Source of the DNA: Hahella ganghwensis DSM 17046
GTDB taxonomy: Bacteria > Pseudomonadota > Gammaproteobacteria > Pseudomonadales > Oleiphilaceae
Direction of reading: 5' to 3'
DNA: 64,000 nucleotides
Assembly: GCF_000376785.1 (NCBI RefSeq)
Contig: NZ_AQXX01000129.1
Coordinates: forward strand, 51,098 to 115,097
Made by a program: the position numbers and the translations under genes. Shown piece after piece: positions 55,142 through 63,756 of the stretch. The notes beneath the pieces were generated by a model. It was not told the origin of the DNA. It did not search any database and was given only the letters and a program-made list of their open reading frames with translations. Position 1 is the first letter of the stretch. Each line of letters starts with the position of its first letter.

Positions 55142-57244
55142 ATGAACAAATTAAAAATACTAACTCTGCTGATGGCTGGATTACCTACGGCAGCACACGG
55201 AGTTAATGATGATTTTTCAGATGACGGGTTATGGGATCTGTCTCCAGAAGAGCTGGGGCAAATTCGCGTTACAAGTATTGCTTCGGGAACACCTACTCCG
55301 CTTGATAAGGCCGCTGCCATTACAACGGTAATTACCGCAAATGATATTGAGGCGATGGCTGCGACAGACCTAGATGAAGTGTTGGAAACCGTACCTGGCC
55401 TACACGTAACAAGGTCACAATTAGCCTATGCACCACGGTATGTGATCAGGGGGATTGCTTCCGCAAATAATCCGCAAACCCTAGTTCTTATTAACGGTAT
55501 TCCTGTAACGAATTTGGCATTGGGAAATCGTGGTAACGTATGGGCTGGTATGCCGCTTAAGTCAATCGCGAAAATTGAAGTAATCCGGGGGCCAGGATCG
55601 GCCCTATATGGAGCGGATGCATTTGCCGGAGTCATAAATATACAGACCAAGGGTCCAGAGGACATAGACAACCTTAAGGTCGGGGTTGGCTATGGGAGTT
55701 TTGATACAAAGTCCAGCTGGTTTCAATTCGGCAGCAATGAGGGACCAGTGAAGTTTGCTGCTTCTGTTGAATATGAAACTACAGATGGACACCAGGGGAA
55801 AATAGGAGAGGACGCCCAAACCCTTAATGATCAGAATACTGGAACTAGTGCGTCTAATGCCCCAGGACCAGTCAATACCATGAGGGACTCTGTAGAGGCA
55901 AGATTTGAGGTTGGATATGATGATATTACCGTGCGTCTTGGTTATCAGGGGCGATACAACATCGGAACAGGACCTGGATTGATCGAAGCTATTGATAACA
56001 ATGGCCGGTTTGCGAGTAACAGGTACAACTTTGATATCACACATCAGGCCGATGAAATAATTGAAGATTTCTCTGTCGTCACTCAGTTGTCTTACTACCA
56101 AGACTCTCAGGAGGTAGAGGAGAATGTTCAATTGTTTCCTCCCGGAACTTTACTTGCAGGGACATTTCCTGATGGGTTTATTGGGAACCCAGGATATAAA
56201 GAGGAAATTGTTCGATTGAACTTCAATTCGCTATACAAGGGATTTGACGCTCATCTTGTCAGGATAGGTGTGGGTGCTTCTTGGGGGGATGTTTACGAAG
56301 TAACGGAGTCGAAGAATTTTAATCCTGATTTTACTCCTAAACCTGGAGGTATCACTTCTGTAGATGATACAGATGAAGTTTGGCTCCCTGAAAAGGATCG
56401 CACAAGTTATTTTGTGTATTTACAGGATGAGTGGAAGTTTGCACAGGACTGGCAGTTAATCAGTGGTGTGAGATATGACTATTACTCTGACTTTGGTGAT
56501 ACCACAAACCCAAGGTTGTCATTAATATGGGCCGCCACAGATGATCTGACTGCCAAGCTGCTATACGGTAGAGCCTTTAGAGCACCGTCGATAGAAGAAC
56601 TGTTTGTAACTTCCAATCCAGTAACGTTGGGTAACCAGGACTTGAGCCCGGAAATCATTGACTCCTACGAGCTTGGAATTGCATATCAGGTGAACAAGCA
56701 GATTTTGTTATCTGCAAACATTTTCCATTATGAAATCAAAGATTTCATTAACTTTGTAGACATAGGAAACAATCGTCGGCAGGCTCAAAATATTGGTACA
56801 CGGAGTGGTCAAGGCGGAGAGTTGGAACTCAGTTACGAAGTTAATGATCAAATTATGTTGGTCTCAAATTACGCTTATCAGAAGTCAACAGACAAGAGGA
56901 CTGAAGAGGATGTAGGTTCGGCTCCCAATCATCAACTTTATGCAAGGGTTCAGTTTGATACCCAAAAAAATGTGTTGTTCAGTGCTGAGGTTAACTGGGT
57001 GGGGGAGCAAAGCAGAGCAGCTAATGATGACCGTGATCCCACCCCAAGCTATACAACGATCGATCTGAAATATACACAGCAAAACCTACTGCAAGGTATG
57101 GACTTGATTCTTACTCTTCGTAATCTGTCAGATAAGGATGTACGAGAACCAAGTCCAGCAGGTACTATTACCCCAACAGCAATCCCTGGAGACTATCCGA
57201 TGGTGGGACGCTCATTGCTGGCTGAGATCGAGTACTCATTTTAA
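55142..57244 (+). CDS. TonB-dependent outer-membrane receptor
   Basis: Outer-membrane gated beta barrel for uptake of a scarce ligand such as a siderophore, vitamin or other chelate. It has 700 residues from the ATG that begins a signal peptide (KLKILTLLMAGLPTAAHG). A longer TTG start 114 nt upstream would precede it with charged residues and is rejected. The plug domain (about 55-165) has ITTVITANDIEAM, VLETVPGLHV, RGIASANNPQTLVLINGIPV and IEVIRGPGSALYGADAFAGVINI. The barrel ends with LLAEIEYSF, with the terminal Phe needed for BAM insertion. The barrel resembles BtuB/FhuE-like or catecholate receptors only weakly, so the ligand is open. It is convergent with a three-gene metabolic operon that ends 8 nt away. 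Confidence 0.92.
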   Translation: MNKLKILTLLMAGLPTAAHGVNDDFSDDGLWDLSPEELGQIRVTSIASGTPTPLDKAAAITTVITANDIEAMAATDLDEVLETVPGLHVTRSQLAYAPRYVIRGIASANNPQTLVLINGIPVTNLALGNRGNVWAGMPLKSIAKIEVIRGPGSALYGADAFAGVINIQTKGPEDIDNLKVGVGYGSFDTKSSWFQFGSNEGPVKFAASVEYETTDGHQGKIGEDAQTLNDQNTGTSASNAPGPVNTMRDSVEARFEVGYDDITVRLGYQGRYNIGTGPGLIEAIDNNGRFASNRYNFDITHQADEIIEDFSVVTQLSYYQDSQEVEENVQLFPPGTLLAGTFPDGFIGNPGYKEEIVRLNFNSLYKGFDAHLVRIGVGASWGDVYEVTESKNFNPDFTPKPGGITSVDDTDEVWLPEKDRTSYFVYLQDEWKFAQDWQLISGVRYDYYSDFGDTTNPRLSLIWAATDDLTAKLLYGRAFRAPSIEELFVTSNPVTLGNQDLSPEIIDSYELGIAYQVNKQILLSANIFHYEIKDFINFVDIGNNRRQAQNIGTRSGQGGELELSYEVNDQIMLVSNYAYQKSTDKRTEEDVGSAPNHQLYARVQFDTQKNVLFSAEVNWVGEQSRAANDDRDPTPSYTTIDLKYTQQNLLQGMDLILTLRNLSDKDVREPSPAGTITPTAIPGDYPMVGRSLLAEIEYSF

Positions 57245-57252
57245 TTGCTGAA

Positions 57253-58044
57253 TTACCAGGATCTTTTCTCCACACCGCTATACTTGATAGATTCGCACCT
57301 CATTGCAAATACTGAACCTTCGGGTTTGGTGATACCGTCTATAAAGCAGGGGACCATCCCTGCGATAAAGCAAGGGGTCATGAATAGTTGATATTGTTCT
57401 GGTGTCATTCCCATGTCGGCACATAAGGCTGCATCTAGAGCAGCGACATTCATTGAAAGTCGCTTGTTTTTCCTGAGATAGCGATACACTTCAAGTGCTA
57501 ATTGGAAGTGTTCGCCATCCGCGAACCCAAGTTCTTTAGCCTTTTTGACCGTATGTAGAATGCGCTCGTCGATTCTGGCTAATGGTCTTCCATACCCATA
57601 AACCACGCGGTATTTCTTCAATTCTGCTAGAAGAATTTCCCCGAGTTCAGCGCCTTCCTTTACAGCTTTATTAGTGCTTTGCAGAAAGCTTATTGCTCGG
57701 CGATCTGGTCGGCGACCATAAATAGATGCCTCAGATATAGCCATTCCACTCATGAGCGATAAAGAAGGTGTACTTCTTGAGTTACCTGCAAGTTCGGTGA
57801 CATGGTTTGGCCAAATACTGGGATCAGGATAACTGGTACAAAGCCAAATATAGTTGAGCATCTTTATCTCATCGATTGTGTATTCTTTACCAGTAATTGA
57901 GAAAAGATACAGTGAAAACCAATCTTTATCGCCTAGCTCCTGATGCAGGTCTTTACCTCTGAATACAACCCGGTCACACAAGAAAGCTTTACCCATTGCG
58001 GTTTTATGACTTCTTTCCTGATCTAAAAGATCCTGTAAGCTCAT
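57253..58044 (-). CDS. Citrate synthase-fold protein, short form B (citryl-CoA lyase-like), function unknown
   Basis: A 263-residue protein assigned by sequence pattern to the citrate synthase superfamily, at the length of a citryl-CoA lyase rather than of full citrate synthase (about 430). Seen are SMSGMAISEASIYGRRPDRRAISFL and VVYGYGRPLARIDERILHTVKKAKELG, the latter aligned by eye with the family GFGHxVYKxxDPR block. The positions of the two catalytic His and the Asp seem to be Arg or Tyr, Arg and Ala. So it may be a non-catalytic or altered subunit. It overlaps the preceding gene by 4 nt (ATGA) and is the last gene of a three-gene operon. Confidence 0.7.
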   Translation of the reverse strand: MSLQDLLDQERSHKTAMGKAFLCDRVVFRGKDLHQELGDKDWFSLYLFSITGKEYTIDEIKMLNYIWLCTSYPDPSIWPNHVTELAGNSRSTPSLSLMSGMAISEASIYGRRPDRRAISFLQSTNKAVKEGAELGEILLAELKKYRVVYGYGRPLARIDERILHTVKKAKELGFADGEHFQLALEVYRYLRKNKRLSMNVAALDAALCADMGMTPEQYQLFMTPCFIAGMVPCFIDGITKPEGSVFAMRCESIKYSGVEKRSW

Positions 58045-58871
58045 AATCCAAGTTCCTCTGCATTTGGTAGTTCAAAGTGTGCAGCGTCTTCAGTTAGCTC
58101 AATATGTGCCCCATAAAAAGGGAAATGCTTCCAACCCAGGTGCCTTTGTTCAATCGCATGCGCGGCCGCACCCGGTAAACGCAGGATTAGAAAGAGCATT
58201 GTGGCCGAGTGGGCATCGAGTTCAAGTGCGTGAAAAGCGGCAGCTGCTACCCCAGTCATAGACAAGGGGATTCCAGTGGATGCTTCCAGTTGCTCTCGGG
58301 TTTCTTCAAGAAAACTGAGGCATCCGTTCTCGTCATATCGTGCCAGGGCTGACAGCGTTTGTTTGACGGGAGTAGGGCATGAAACACCATTCGGATCAAA
58401 GCCGGGGGCATGCTCCATAGGTTTCCAGATATCTTCCCTTTTATCTTCTACCGGATCATGTAACTTTTGCAGCCACAGACCCAGATCCAGTCCACAGGTC
58501 TCCCAGAGAGACATTAATATATAGACCTCGTGTCCACCACCACACTGGCCTGCTCCTACAGACAGTGCGCTCATCAGGGAGGCCGCGTGCGTGGCACCGC
58601 CAACACCTCCATTCATCGCAGCCCTAACGCTAGGCTCTCGTGGGCCAAGGTTGGTCAGGGCGAGGGCCAAAGTCTCCAGTAGTTTAGCCTGTCGGGGTGA
58701 CGGCTTTTCTCCCTTAAACAACAGATATAAGTACTCAAACCAGGTCGCTTTGGAGAGAATATCTCCGTAAACATCATATCCGTGGCAGTAGGACTTCCTG
58801 GCAGCAAAAGGATTGTCAGATTCTGGTTCTTCAAACCAGATCTTGGTTTTATACCCGAACGAGTTGTTCAT
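58041..58871 (-). CDS. Citrate synthase-fold protein, short form A (citryl-CoA lyase-like), function unknown
   Basis: A 276-residue protein of the citrate synthase/citryl-CoA lyase superfamily. It has FEYLYLLFKGEKPSPRQAKLLETLALAL at the N-terminus, VGGATHAASLMSALSVGAGQCGGGHEVYIL in the middle, and LRLPGAAAHAIEQRHLGWKHFPF near the end, which aligns with the vPGLLAHvlEe region of citryl-CoA lyase. By eye the catalytic His of HGGA is Cys in QCGGGHE, and the other His and Asp are not recognisable. Its start overlaps the end of the ThDP enzyme gene by 23 nt and its end overlaps the partner gene by 4 nt. A hetero-oligomer of the two short proteins is plausible. Confidence 0.72.
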   Translation of the reverse strand: MNNSFGYKTKIWFEEPESDNPFAARKSYCHGYDVYGDILSKATWFEYLYLLFKGEKPSPRQAKLLETLALALTNLGPREPSVRAAMNGGVGGATHAASLMSALSVGAGQCGGGHEVYILMSLWETCGLDLGLWLQKLHDPVEDKREDIWKPMEHAPGFDPNGVSCPTPVKQTLSALARYDENGCLSFLEETREQLEASTGIPLSMTGVAAAAFHALELDAHSATMLFLILRLPGAAAHAIEQRHLGWKHFPFYGAHIELTEDAAHFELPNAEELGL

Positions 58872-60627
58872 GCTTAACCTCTATGATTTCTTCTGAATGC
58901 TTGGGAGTGCCGCTGCTGCCGGCCAGTACTTTCGTTCGCATCTTCATTGGCGGAACTTCGTTACTGTCTATCAGGACATCCAGGACAAAGGGACCGGGGG
59001 TTCTCAGCTCGAAGGCGATCTCTTCGTCATCGAGATCGTTCAGAGACCGGACTTGTTTGCCTCTTACGCCCAAGGCTTCTGCCATTTTTGCAAAGTTAAC
59101 CTGAGGTAGTTCGTGACCAATACTTTCTGCGCCGCCCAACTTCTGGCCGTGCTTGATCATGCCCAGATGGCTATCATTCAGAATGACAAATACGATGCTT
59201 AGCTGGTGTTCCATGGCTACCGTCATTTCCTGGCCGCTCATCAGCACGCTTCCGTCTCCGGTAATGCAGATTACCGGTCTTTCCCGGTCAGCAAAGGCCA
59301 TCCCTACAGCTGCGCCAATTGCCCAGCCCATGGAGGCGAACCCCATGCCAATGTGGAACAACTTGTTCTGTTCGGTGCGCAGGTTTTTCGTCTGCCAATA
59401 ATGAACTCCCCACAGGAAGCTGTTGCCGGTATCCATTAATACGGGGACACGAGGCGGACAGAGCTTACTTAACTTAAAAAATAATGCCTGTGGTTTAACG
59501 GGACCGCCGTTATCAAAGCAAACACCCTTATTGGCATACTTCACATGAACCGGAAAACCTCTTTCATCTTCTCTGTCTTCCGGATACTGATGTTTATTCA
59601 GTAGTTCCAAATACTTGCTGAAAGGGCGGATCATCAGTCTGGGTGATCCCAGCAATGAAATCCGAGAGAGAATAGAGCGGCTCAGGTGTTCGGGGTTGCC
59701 GGACAAGTGTAAGAGGCGTTTGGAGAAAACAGCCTCAGGGTCCCAGCCACCGGTAGTGATTTCATCTAAAGCCGTTCCAATGACAATCACGCGTTCGGCG
59801 TTTTCGGGTGAGAGAGCTTCCTTGGCGCTTTCATGTCCCCCCAAACCAAAAACACCCCGGTAAAGTGGGTGATATTCGGAGACCAGACCTTTACCCATAG
59901 GAGTGGTCACAATCAGAAAGTTTCTCGATTCTGCCAGCATCAGGAGCTCATGTATGGCGCCTGCCGCACCCTCTCCAATCACGATGGTGGCTTTTCGGAC
60001 ATAAGCCAGGTCTTTGAGTATTAGATGAAGTCCATCTGAGCTCGGTGCCACTTCGTGATTGATGAACGCCCGCATATTAAGGCTGCGAGAATTGTCATTG
60101 ACTCTGGCGCGCATGATATCCAATGGAACGCTTAAATGAACCGGCCCAGGTTGGTTGCTGAGAGCATAACCGATTGACATTACCAGTTTGTGTTCCAACT
60201 GGGCTGCATGGGATACCAGGGTATTGAAGCGTGTGCAGCTATCAAAGATGCTGACAGTATTGATGCCTGTGCATGAACCTTCCTGGAATGCACCTAGACC
60301 GAAGCGCTCGATAGAAGGTTGAGCGGTAATCACCAGAAGCGGAACTCCGTCAGCATAGGCGTTAGCTACGCCTGTGAGAAGGTTGGTTGCGCCTGGCCCG
60401 GAAGTAGATATACAGACGCCGAGTTTGCCGGTAGCACGGGCATAACCATCAGCCATAAAGGCTGCGCCGGTTTCATGGCGCGCGAGGACAGCCCTGATCC
60501 CACCGCGCCTTTCACTCCTTGCCAGCGCGTTATAGAGGGGTTCAATGCTACCACCGGGGACACCAAATACATATCTGACGCCGAGTCTTTCTAGATAACG
60601 AAGAATTAAATCGCCGTTTTCAATCAT
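58849..60627 (-). CDS. Acetolactate synthase-like ThDP-dependent enzyme, substrate unknown
   Basis: Thiamine-diphosphate enzyme of 592 residues with the three-domain layout of acetolactate synthase and glyoxylate carboligase. Seen are YVFGVPGGSIEPLYNAL, the proton-relay Glu52 in ARHETGAAFMADGYAR, SGPGATNLLTGVANAYADGVPLLVITAQ, and the ThDP/metal motif GDGS (457-460) followed by VFVILNDSHLGMIKHG. The tail after residue 550 contains VPPMKMRTKVL, like the end of ALS. It heads an overlapping operon with two citrate-synthase-fold proteins, which is not the ilvBN arrangement, so biosynthesis of branched-chain amino acids is unlikely. The start is ATG with no strong ribosome site; promoter in the long upstream gap. 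Confidence 0.85.
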   Translation of the reverse strand: MIENGDLILRYLERLGVRYVFGVPGGSIEPLYNALARSERRGGIRAVLARHETGAAFMADGYARATGKLGVCISTSGPGATNLLTGVANAYADGVPLLVITAQPSIERFGLGAFQEGSCTGINTVSIFDSCTRFNTLVSHAAQLEHKLVMSIGYALSNQPGPVHLSVPLDIMRARVNDNSRSLNMRAFINHEVAPSSDGLHLILKDLAYVRKATIVIGEGAAGAIHELLMLAESRNFLIVTTPMGKGLVSEYHPLYRGVFGLGGHESAKEALSPENAERVIVIGTALDEITTGGWDPEAVFSKRLLHLSGNPEHLSRSILSRISLLGSPRLMIRPFSKYLELLNKHQYPEDREDERGFPVHVKYANKGVCFDNGGPVKPQALFFKLSKLCPPRVPVLMDTGNSFLWGVHYWQTKNLRTEQNKLFHIGMGFASMGWAIGAAVGMAFADRERPVICITGDGSVLMSGQEMTVAMEHQLSIVFVILNDSHLGMIKHGQKLGGAESIGHELPQVNFAKMAEALGVRGKQVRSLNDLDDEEIAFELRTPGPFVLDVLIDSNEVPPMKMRTKVLAGSSGTPKHSEEIIEVKHEQLVRV

Positions 60628-61095
60628 AACGTCTGAACCCCATAGTTTAGATACATCATATGAAAGGTGCGCTATTGTGACGTTTACGATTCACAATGGA
60701 AGACAGCAATTGTAAATTCTTGAAAAATCCCTCTAAAATTCAATAGACTAGGCCGAAGAGCCTACGTATAAATTACCATTCCTCATATCACCTACGCAAT
60801 CCCTGTCAGGCTAACCTCACCGGCTAGAGACGGGCAAGCATGATAATGAGATCTAGGTCAAATGTGGGAGTAAAATAATGATAAATGATTACCTATTGGC
60901 TTGAAGCCCCCGCCATAAAAGGCTTTTGAAGTAGAGAGCCTGACGTGTGAAAATGCCGCTCATGAATATGACGTTGGACTCTTTCTACGATCACAATGCG
61001 CAGGTTAGGGGGGATGTTGACCGGTTAACTATTTCGTGACGAAATTATTGATTTTATGGATTGGTCTGTTTGCCGAGCAAGGAGTATTCGAGATT
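60628..61095. promoter_or_regulatory. Upstream region of the ThDP operon
   Basis: 468 nt without a gene. A 19-nt stretch at 60874-60892 (AATAATGATAAATGATTAC) matches the classical Fur consensus at 12 of 19 positions by my count, and a GATAATGA block lies at 60842-60849. These are about 250 nt from the operon start, so relevance is uncertain. No terminator or repeat was recognised. Confidence 0.35.
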
Positions 61096-61380
61096 TTAAT
61101 CATCTGAAAGGGTCTTATAAGAGTCGATGACAAACTTCTTGGCCTCTTGTCGAAAAAGTTCACGGAATTCCAGACATAGTCAAGTTCTGTAACCGGATGA
61201 TCAATCGTCAGGGCAGCGAATTTTCCCTCAGAATCAGACGGATTGATTTGTTTAATCAGCTCTGAGAAAGCTTTCCGAACTGGGAGCCTGCCTGCTGATA
61301 GAAGATTAGTCCATCATCATAAAGGCATTGCTCCATTTCATTAATGCTGTCAATACTCTGGAAGATGGTGTGTCGACTGG
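61096..61380 (-). pseudogene. Frameshifted relic of a coding sequence
   Basis: On the minus strand three frames carry continuous protein-like sequence in sequence: SIDSINEMEQCLYDDGLIFY, then KAFSELIKQINPSDSEGKF and LTIDHPVTELDYVW, then EFRELFRQEAKKFVIDSYKT ending at a stop. Two single-base shifts (near GTTCGGAAAG and near TGTCTGGAATTCC) join the pieces. The end resembles the C-terminus of a LysR-type regulator, but this is only an impression. It is a candidate remnant, next to the NlpC gene and upstream of the ThDP operon. Confidence 0.4.
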
Positions 61381-61381
61381 A

Positions 61382-61870
61382 TTAGAGAACTCGTCGAGAC
61401 TCTCGGTAGGCGTCTTCCCAATAAGGAGTGTTCAGGCTTGATATGATGACGCCTCTGGAGGTTGAGGAATGAATGAAACGCCCTTTACCTACATATATTC
61501 CTACGTGTCGTTGTTTTAATCCGGTTTTGAATATCAGAAGATCACCGGGAGCAGCCTGTGTCAGGGGGATTTCATTTCCAGCATGGACCTGGCCAGATGT
61601 GGAGCGAGGCAGCGTTATTCTGAAAAGTTCCTGATAAGTCCGAAATACAAATCCAGAGCAATCTATGCCTCTCTTGTTAAGACCTCCCATTTTATAGGGA
61701 GTGCCACGCCAGCCTTCATAGTGATTCAGCAGTAGAGTGCTAATGTTGTGCTGGTCTGGTGTAGTGACAGAAGGCAGACTGTTATGAGGCCCATTGACCG
61801 GCGTGCTGGAACAGCCCGCTAACACAGCGGAAAATAGCAGAATGAGGAATACCGAGTAAGTAAGGTTCAT
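61382..61870 (-). CDS. NlpC/P60 family lipoprotein (putative peptidoglycan endopeptidase)
   Basis: A cysteine-peptidase lipoprotein, 162 residues from the ATG that begins MNLTYSVFLILLFSAV; a start seven codons earlier would weaken the signal peptide. The lipobox is LAGC (Cys20). The NlpC/P60 domain has catalytic Cys71 in GIDCSGFVF, His122 in RHVGIYVG and polar residue His134 in FIHSS, the expected triad. It probably cleaves peptide cross-bridges or stem peptides in the cell wall, as Spr/MepS does in E. coli. It is isolated between a relic and a small ORF. Confidence 0.9.
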   Translation of the reverse strand: MNLTYSVFLILLFSAVLAGCSSTPVNGPHNSLPSVTTPDQHNISTLLLNHYEGWRGTPYKMGGLNKRGIDCSGFVFRTYQELFRITLPRSTSGQVHAGNEIPLTQAAPGDLLIFKTGLKQRHVGIYVGKGRFIHSSTSRGVIISSLNTPYWEDAYRESRRVL

Positions 61871-61947
61871 AGAACAGATAATAGAACACATCTAAGTAAC
61901 ATCGCACCCATATTATAAAAACGTTGCGGCCTTTAAGAGGTCACTGA

Positions 61948-62076
61948 ATGAAGTTACCAGGTTATTTAAAGCATGAATTAAAGCTCAAGGCAGCGTTACA
62001 ACGTCAATTAGACCGGGCCCTGGAATTCGAATCTACGAGCCTCCGTGTCGAGCCGCTTTTTAAAATTACCGGGTAA
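61948..62076 (+). CDS. Candidate small protein of 42 residues
   Basis: An ATG-started frame of 42 residues with AAGAGG ending 7 nt upstream. The product starts MKLPGYLKHELKLKAALQRQ and is charged and helical without membrane segments. It ends 14 nt before the convergent Anbu-type gene. It may be a small gene or a leftover piece of a larger one; there is no family assignment. Confidence 0.4.
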   Translation: MKLPGYLKHELKLKAALQRQLDRALEFESTSLRVEPLFKITG

Positions 62077-62090
62077 ATGCATGATCCTGG

Positions 62091-62801
62091 CTAATTGATC
62101 GGCGGCTGCAGTTGATCAAAGGCACCTTCCATTAATTTATTCCATTTATGACGCAGGGTGCGGATGTACTCATTATCTTCATCGAATGAAATATAGCGCC
62201 CTGGCTGAAGTGAGCCAGTATCCAATATATAGAGTTCTATTGGAGGGCCGACCGTCAGATTACTGCGCATGGTGGCATCCATGGAGACCAGTCCACATAG
62301 TACAGCTCGGTCACAAGACGTCTCTTCACGGATCACGCGATCCAGTATCGGTTTTCCGTATTTAATCTCACCGATCTGTAAAAAGGGTACTTGAGAGGAA
62401 CTGGCAATAAAGTTTCCTTGGGAGTAAATCATATACAGACCACTTACCGTGCCCTGTATTTCACCTGCGAGCAGAAAGGTGGTCTCAAAGGCCGGTCCTC
62501 CACCGGAAGCCTGCTGGCAGGCGACACTGATTCGGCCTATGTACTCTGCTGTCTCGTGCAAATCGGTAACCGTCAGTAAAGTCGTTGGGGCGTTATTTCT
62601 GATATCCCGTTCCAATTGGGCAATCACGGCCTGGGTGGTCGCCAGATTTCCTGCACTGCAAAGGACAAACTGACGTTGCCCCGGGATGCTGTAGCGCCAC
62701 ATTTTGCTATAGGTGCTGATGTTATCGACACCGGCACTGGTCCTCGAATCCGACACCATTACGATGCACTGGTTGGTTTTAATCCCCAGACAATAGGTCA
62801 T
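62091..62801 (-). CDS. Anbu-type bacterial proteasome homologue (proteasome-type peptidase)
   Basis: A 236-residue N-terminal-nucleophile hydrolase of the Anbu group. The start chosen is the ATG before TYCLGIKTNQCIVMVSDSRTSAG, which leaves Thr2 as the catalytic N-terminal residue after Met removal; GGGAGG lies 6 nt upstream. An in-frame start 33 nt upstream would bury the Thr and is unlikely. Seen are the Asp-Ser-Arg segment SDSRTSAGVDNISTYSKMW, and GLVSMDATMRSNLTVGPPIELYI, both family-typical. Anbu commonly sits with an ATP-grasp, an alpha-E and a transglutaminase-like protein gene; none is present here. The role, assumed proteolytic, is not clear in any organism to my knowledge. Confidence 0.9.
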   Translation of the reverse strand: MTYCLGIKTNQCIVMVSDSRTSAGVDNISTYSKMWRYSIPGQRQFVLCSAGNLATTQAVIAQLERDIRNNAPTTLLTVTDLHETAEYIGRISVACQQASGGGPAFETTFLLAGEIQGTVSGLYMIYSQGNFIASSSQVPFLQIGEIKYGKPILDRVIREETSCDRAVLCGLVSMDATMRSNLTVGPPIELYILDTGSLQPGRYISFDEDNEYIRTLRHKWNKLMEGAFDQLQPPIN

Positions 62802-63053
62802 CCAAGCCTCCCAAGATGCAAAGGTGGGTAACAATGGTAAAAAGCATAATCCTTTCTCAAAAAAAGACCAGCGTCATCCATGCCGGAACCTAAAATGAAA
62901 AGAACCAACAAAAGCACCAGGATAAACACAAATATTAGTGGCTTATCCGTTATGGTCGTACCTGGCCTAAAAGGGTTCTGATATGCTTATCCTGTTCATA
63001 TCATTCCGTACGATACAAGGTTGTACATTCAACCAATGTGAGAGAGCACGATA

Positions 63054-63728
63054 ATGGAAAGCTATCCATTCTTTTTTATCGGTCATGGCGTTGGCACGTT
63101 GTCGGGCGGCTTTGATGCACACCTTCTTTTTGTCGAGAAGCCTTCAGATGAAGCCAAGACAGCTATTCAACAGCGGCTTCAGGGTTATGGTGAAATACGA
63201 TGGAGCGATCACAGTGCATCGTTCTGTCTATCAGATCGTCAGATACAAAGCGCGTTAAAACATGATCCCAGTTATGACGACCGCCCGGAATGCCTTAACG
63301 ACCCAGAGGTTTATGAGACATTCGCTTTGTCCCCGGAAGGGGTCAAGGAAATTCAGAAGCGGCTGATTCATTACTATTATGATTTTCAGCACGAACTTCG
63401 GGAAATTAATAAAGATAATCGAGTTGTTCTTTGTATCGTCAGGCAAGATCCGAAGGCAAAGCTTACTCCCTGGCACTCCTGGAGCGAGCAGCAATTGGAA
63501 GTCATCCTTGATATTTTGCTGGATTACTATCACCGTGACGATGTTCGTCGTGAACGGTTTAACGGTTACTCAGAAGTATCATTCTTTGACTCGAATGCCG
63601 TGATCCTGTGCCAACTGATTGAAACCGTTATTCGAAGAAAATCAGATGTTAAGAAAGTCTCTGAGGCTGTATCTGCGAAGCTAATAGAAGTGATTAAGTC
63701 TGCCGTAGGTTTTTCAGACAATACATGA
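63054..63728 (+). CDS. Uncharacterised protein of 224 residues, possibly truncated by an insertion sequence
   Basis: I do not recognise a family. The product begins MESYPFFFIGHGVGTLSGGFDAHLLF, then has a mixed alpha/beta stretch with LQGYGEIRWSDHSASFCLSD, a tyrosine-rich helix LIHYYYDFQHELREINKDN, a strand VVLCIVRQDP, and a helical C-terminus. No signal peptide or membrane helix. A GAGAG sequence is located 7-11 nt before the ATG. The stop codon TGA lies at or next to the start of the IS3 element sequence, so the natural C-terminus may be lost. Confidence 0.65.
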   Translation: MESYPFFFIGHGVGTLSGGFDAHLLFVEKPSDEAKTAIQQRLQGYGEIRWSDHSASFCLSDRQIQSALKHDPSYDDRPECLNDPEVYETFALSPEGVKEIQKRLIHYYYDFQHELREINKDNRVVLCIVRQDPKAKLTPWHSWSEQQLEVILDILLDYYHRDDVRRERFNGYSEVSFFDSNAVILCQLIETVIRRKSDVKKVSEAVSAKLIEVIKSAVGFSDNT

Positions 63729-63756
63729 CGTGGTCAACTGATTTGTGACAACCCAG

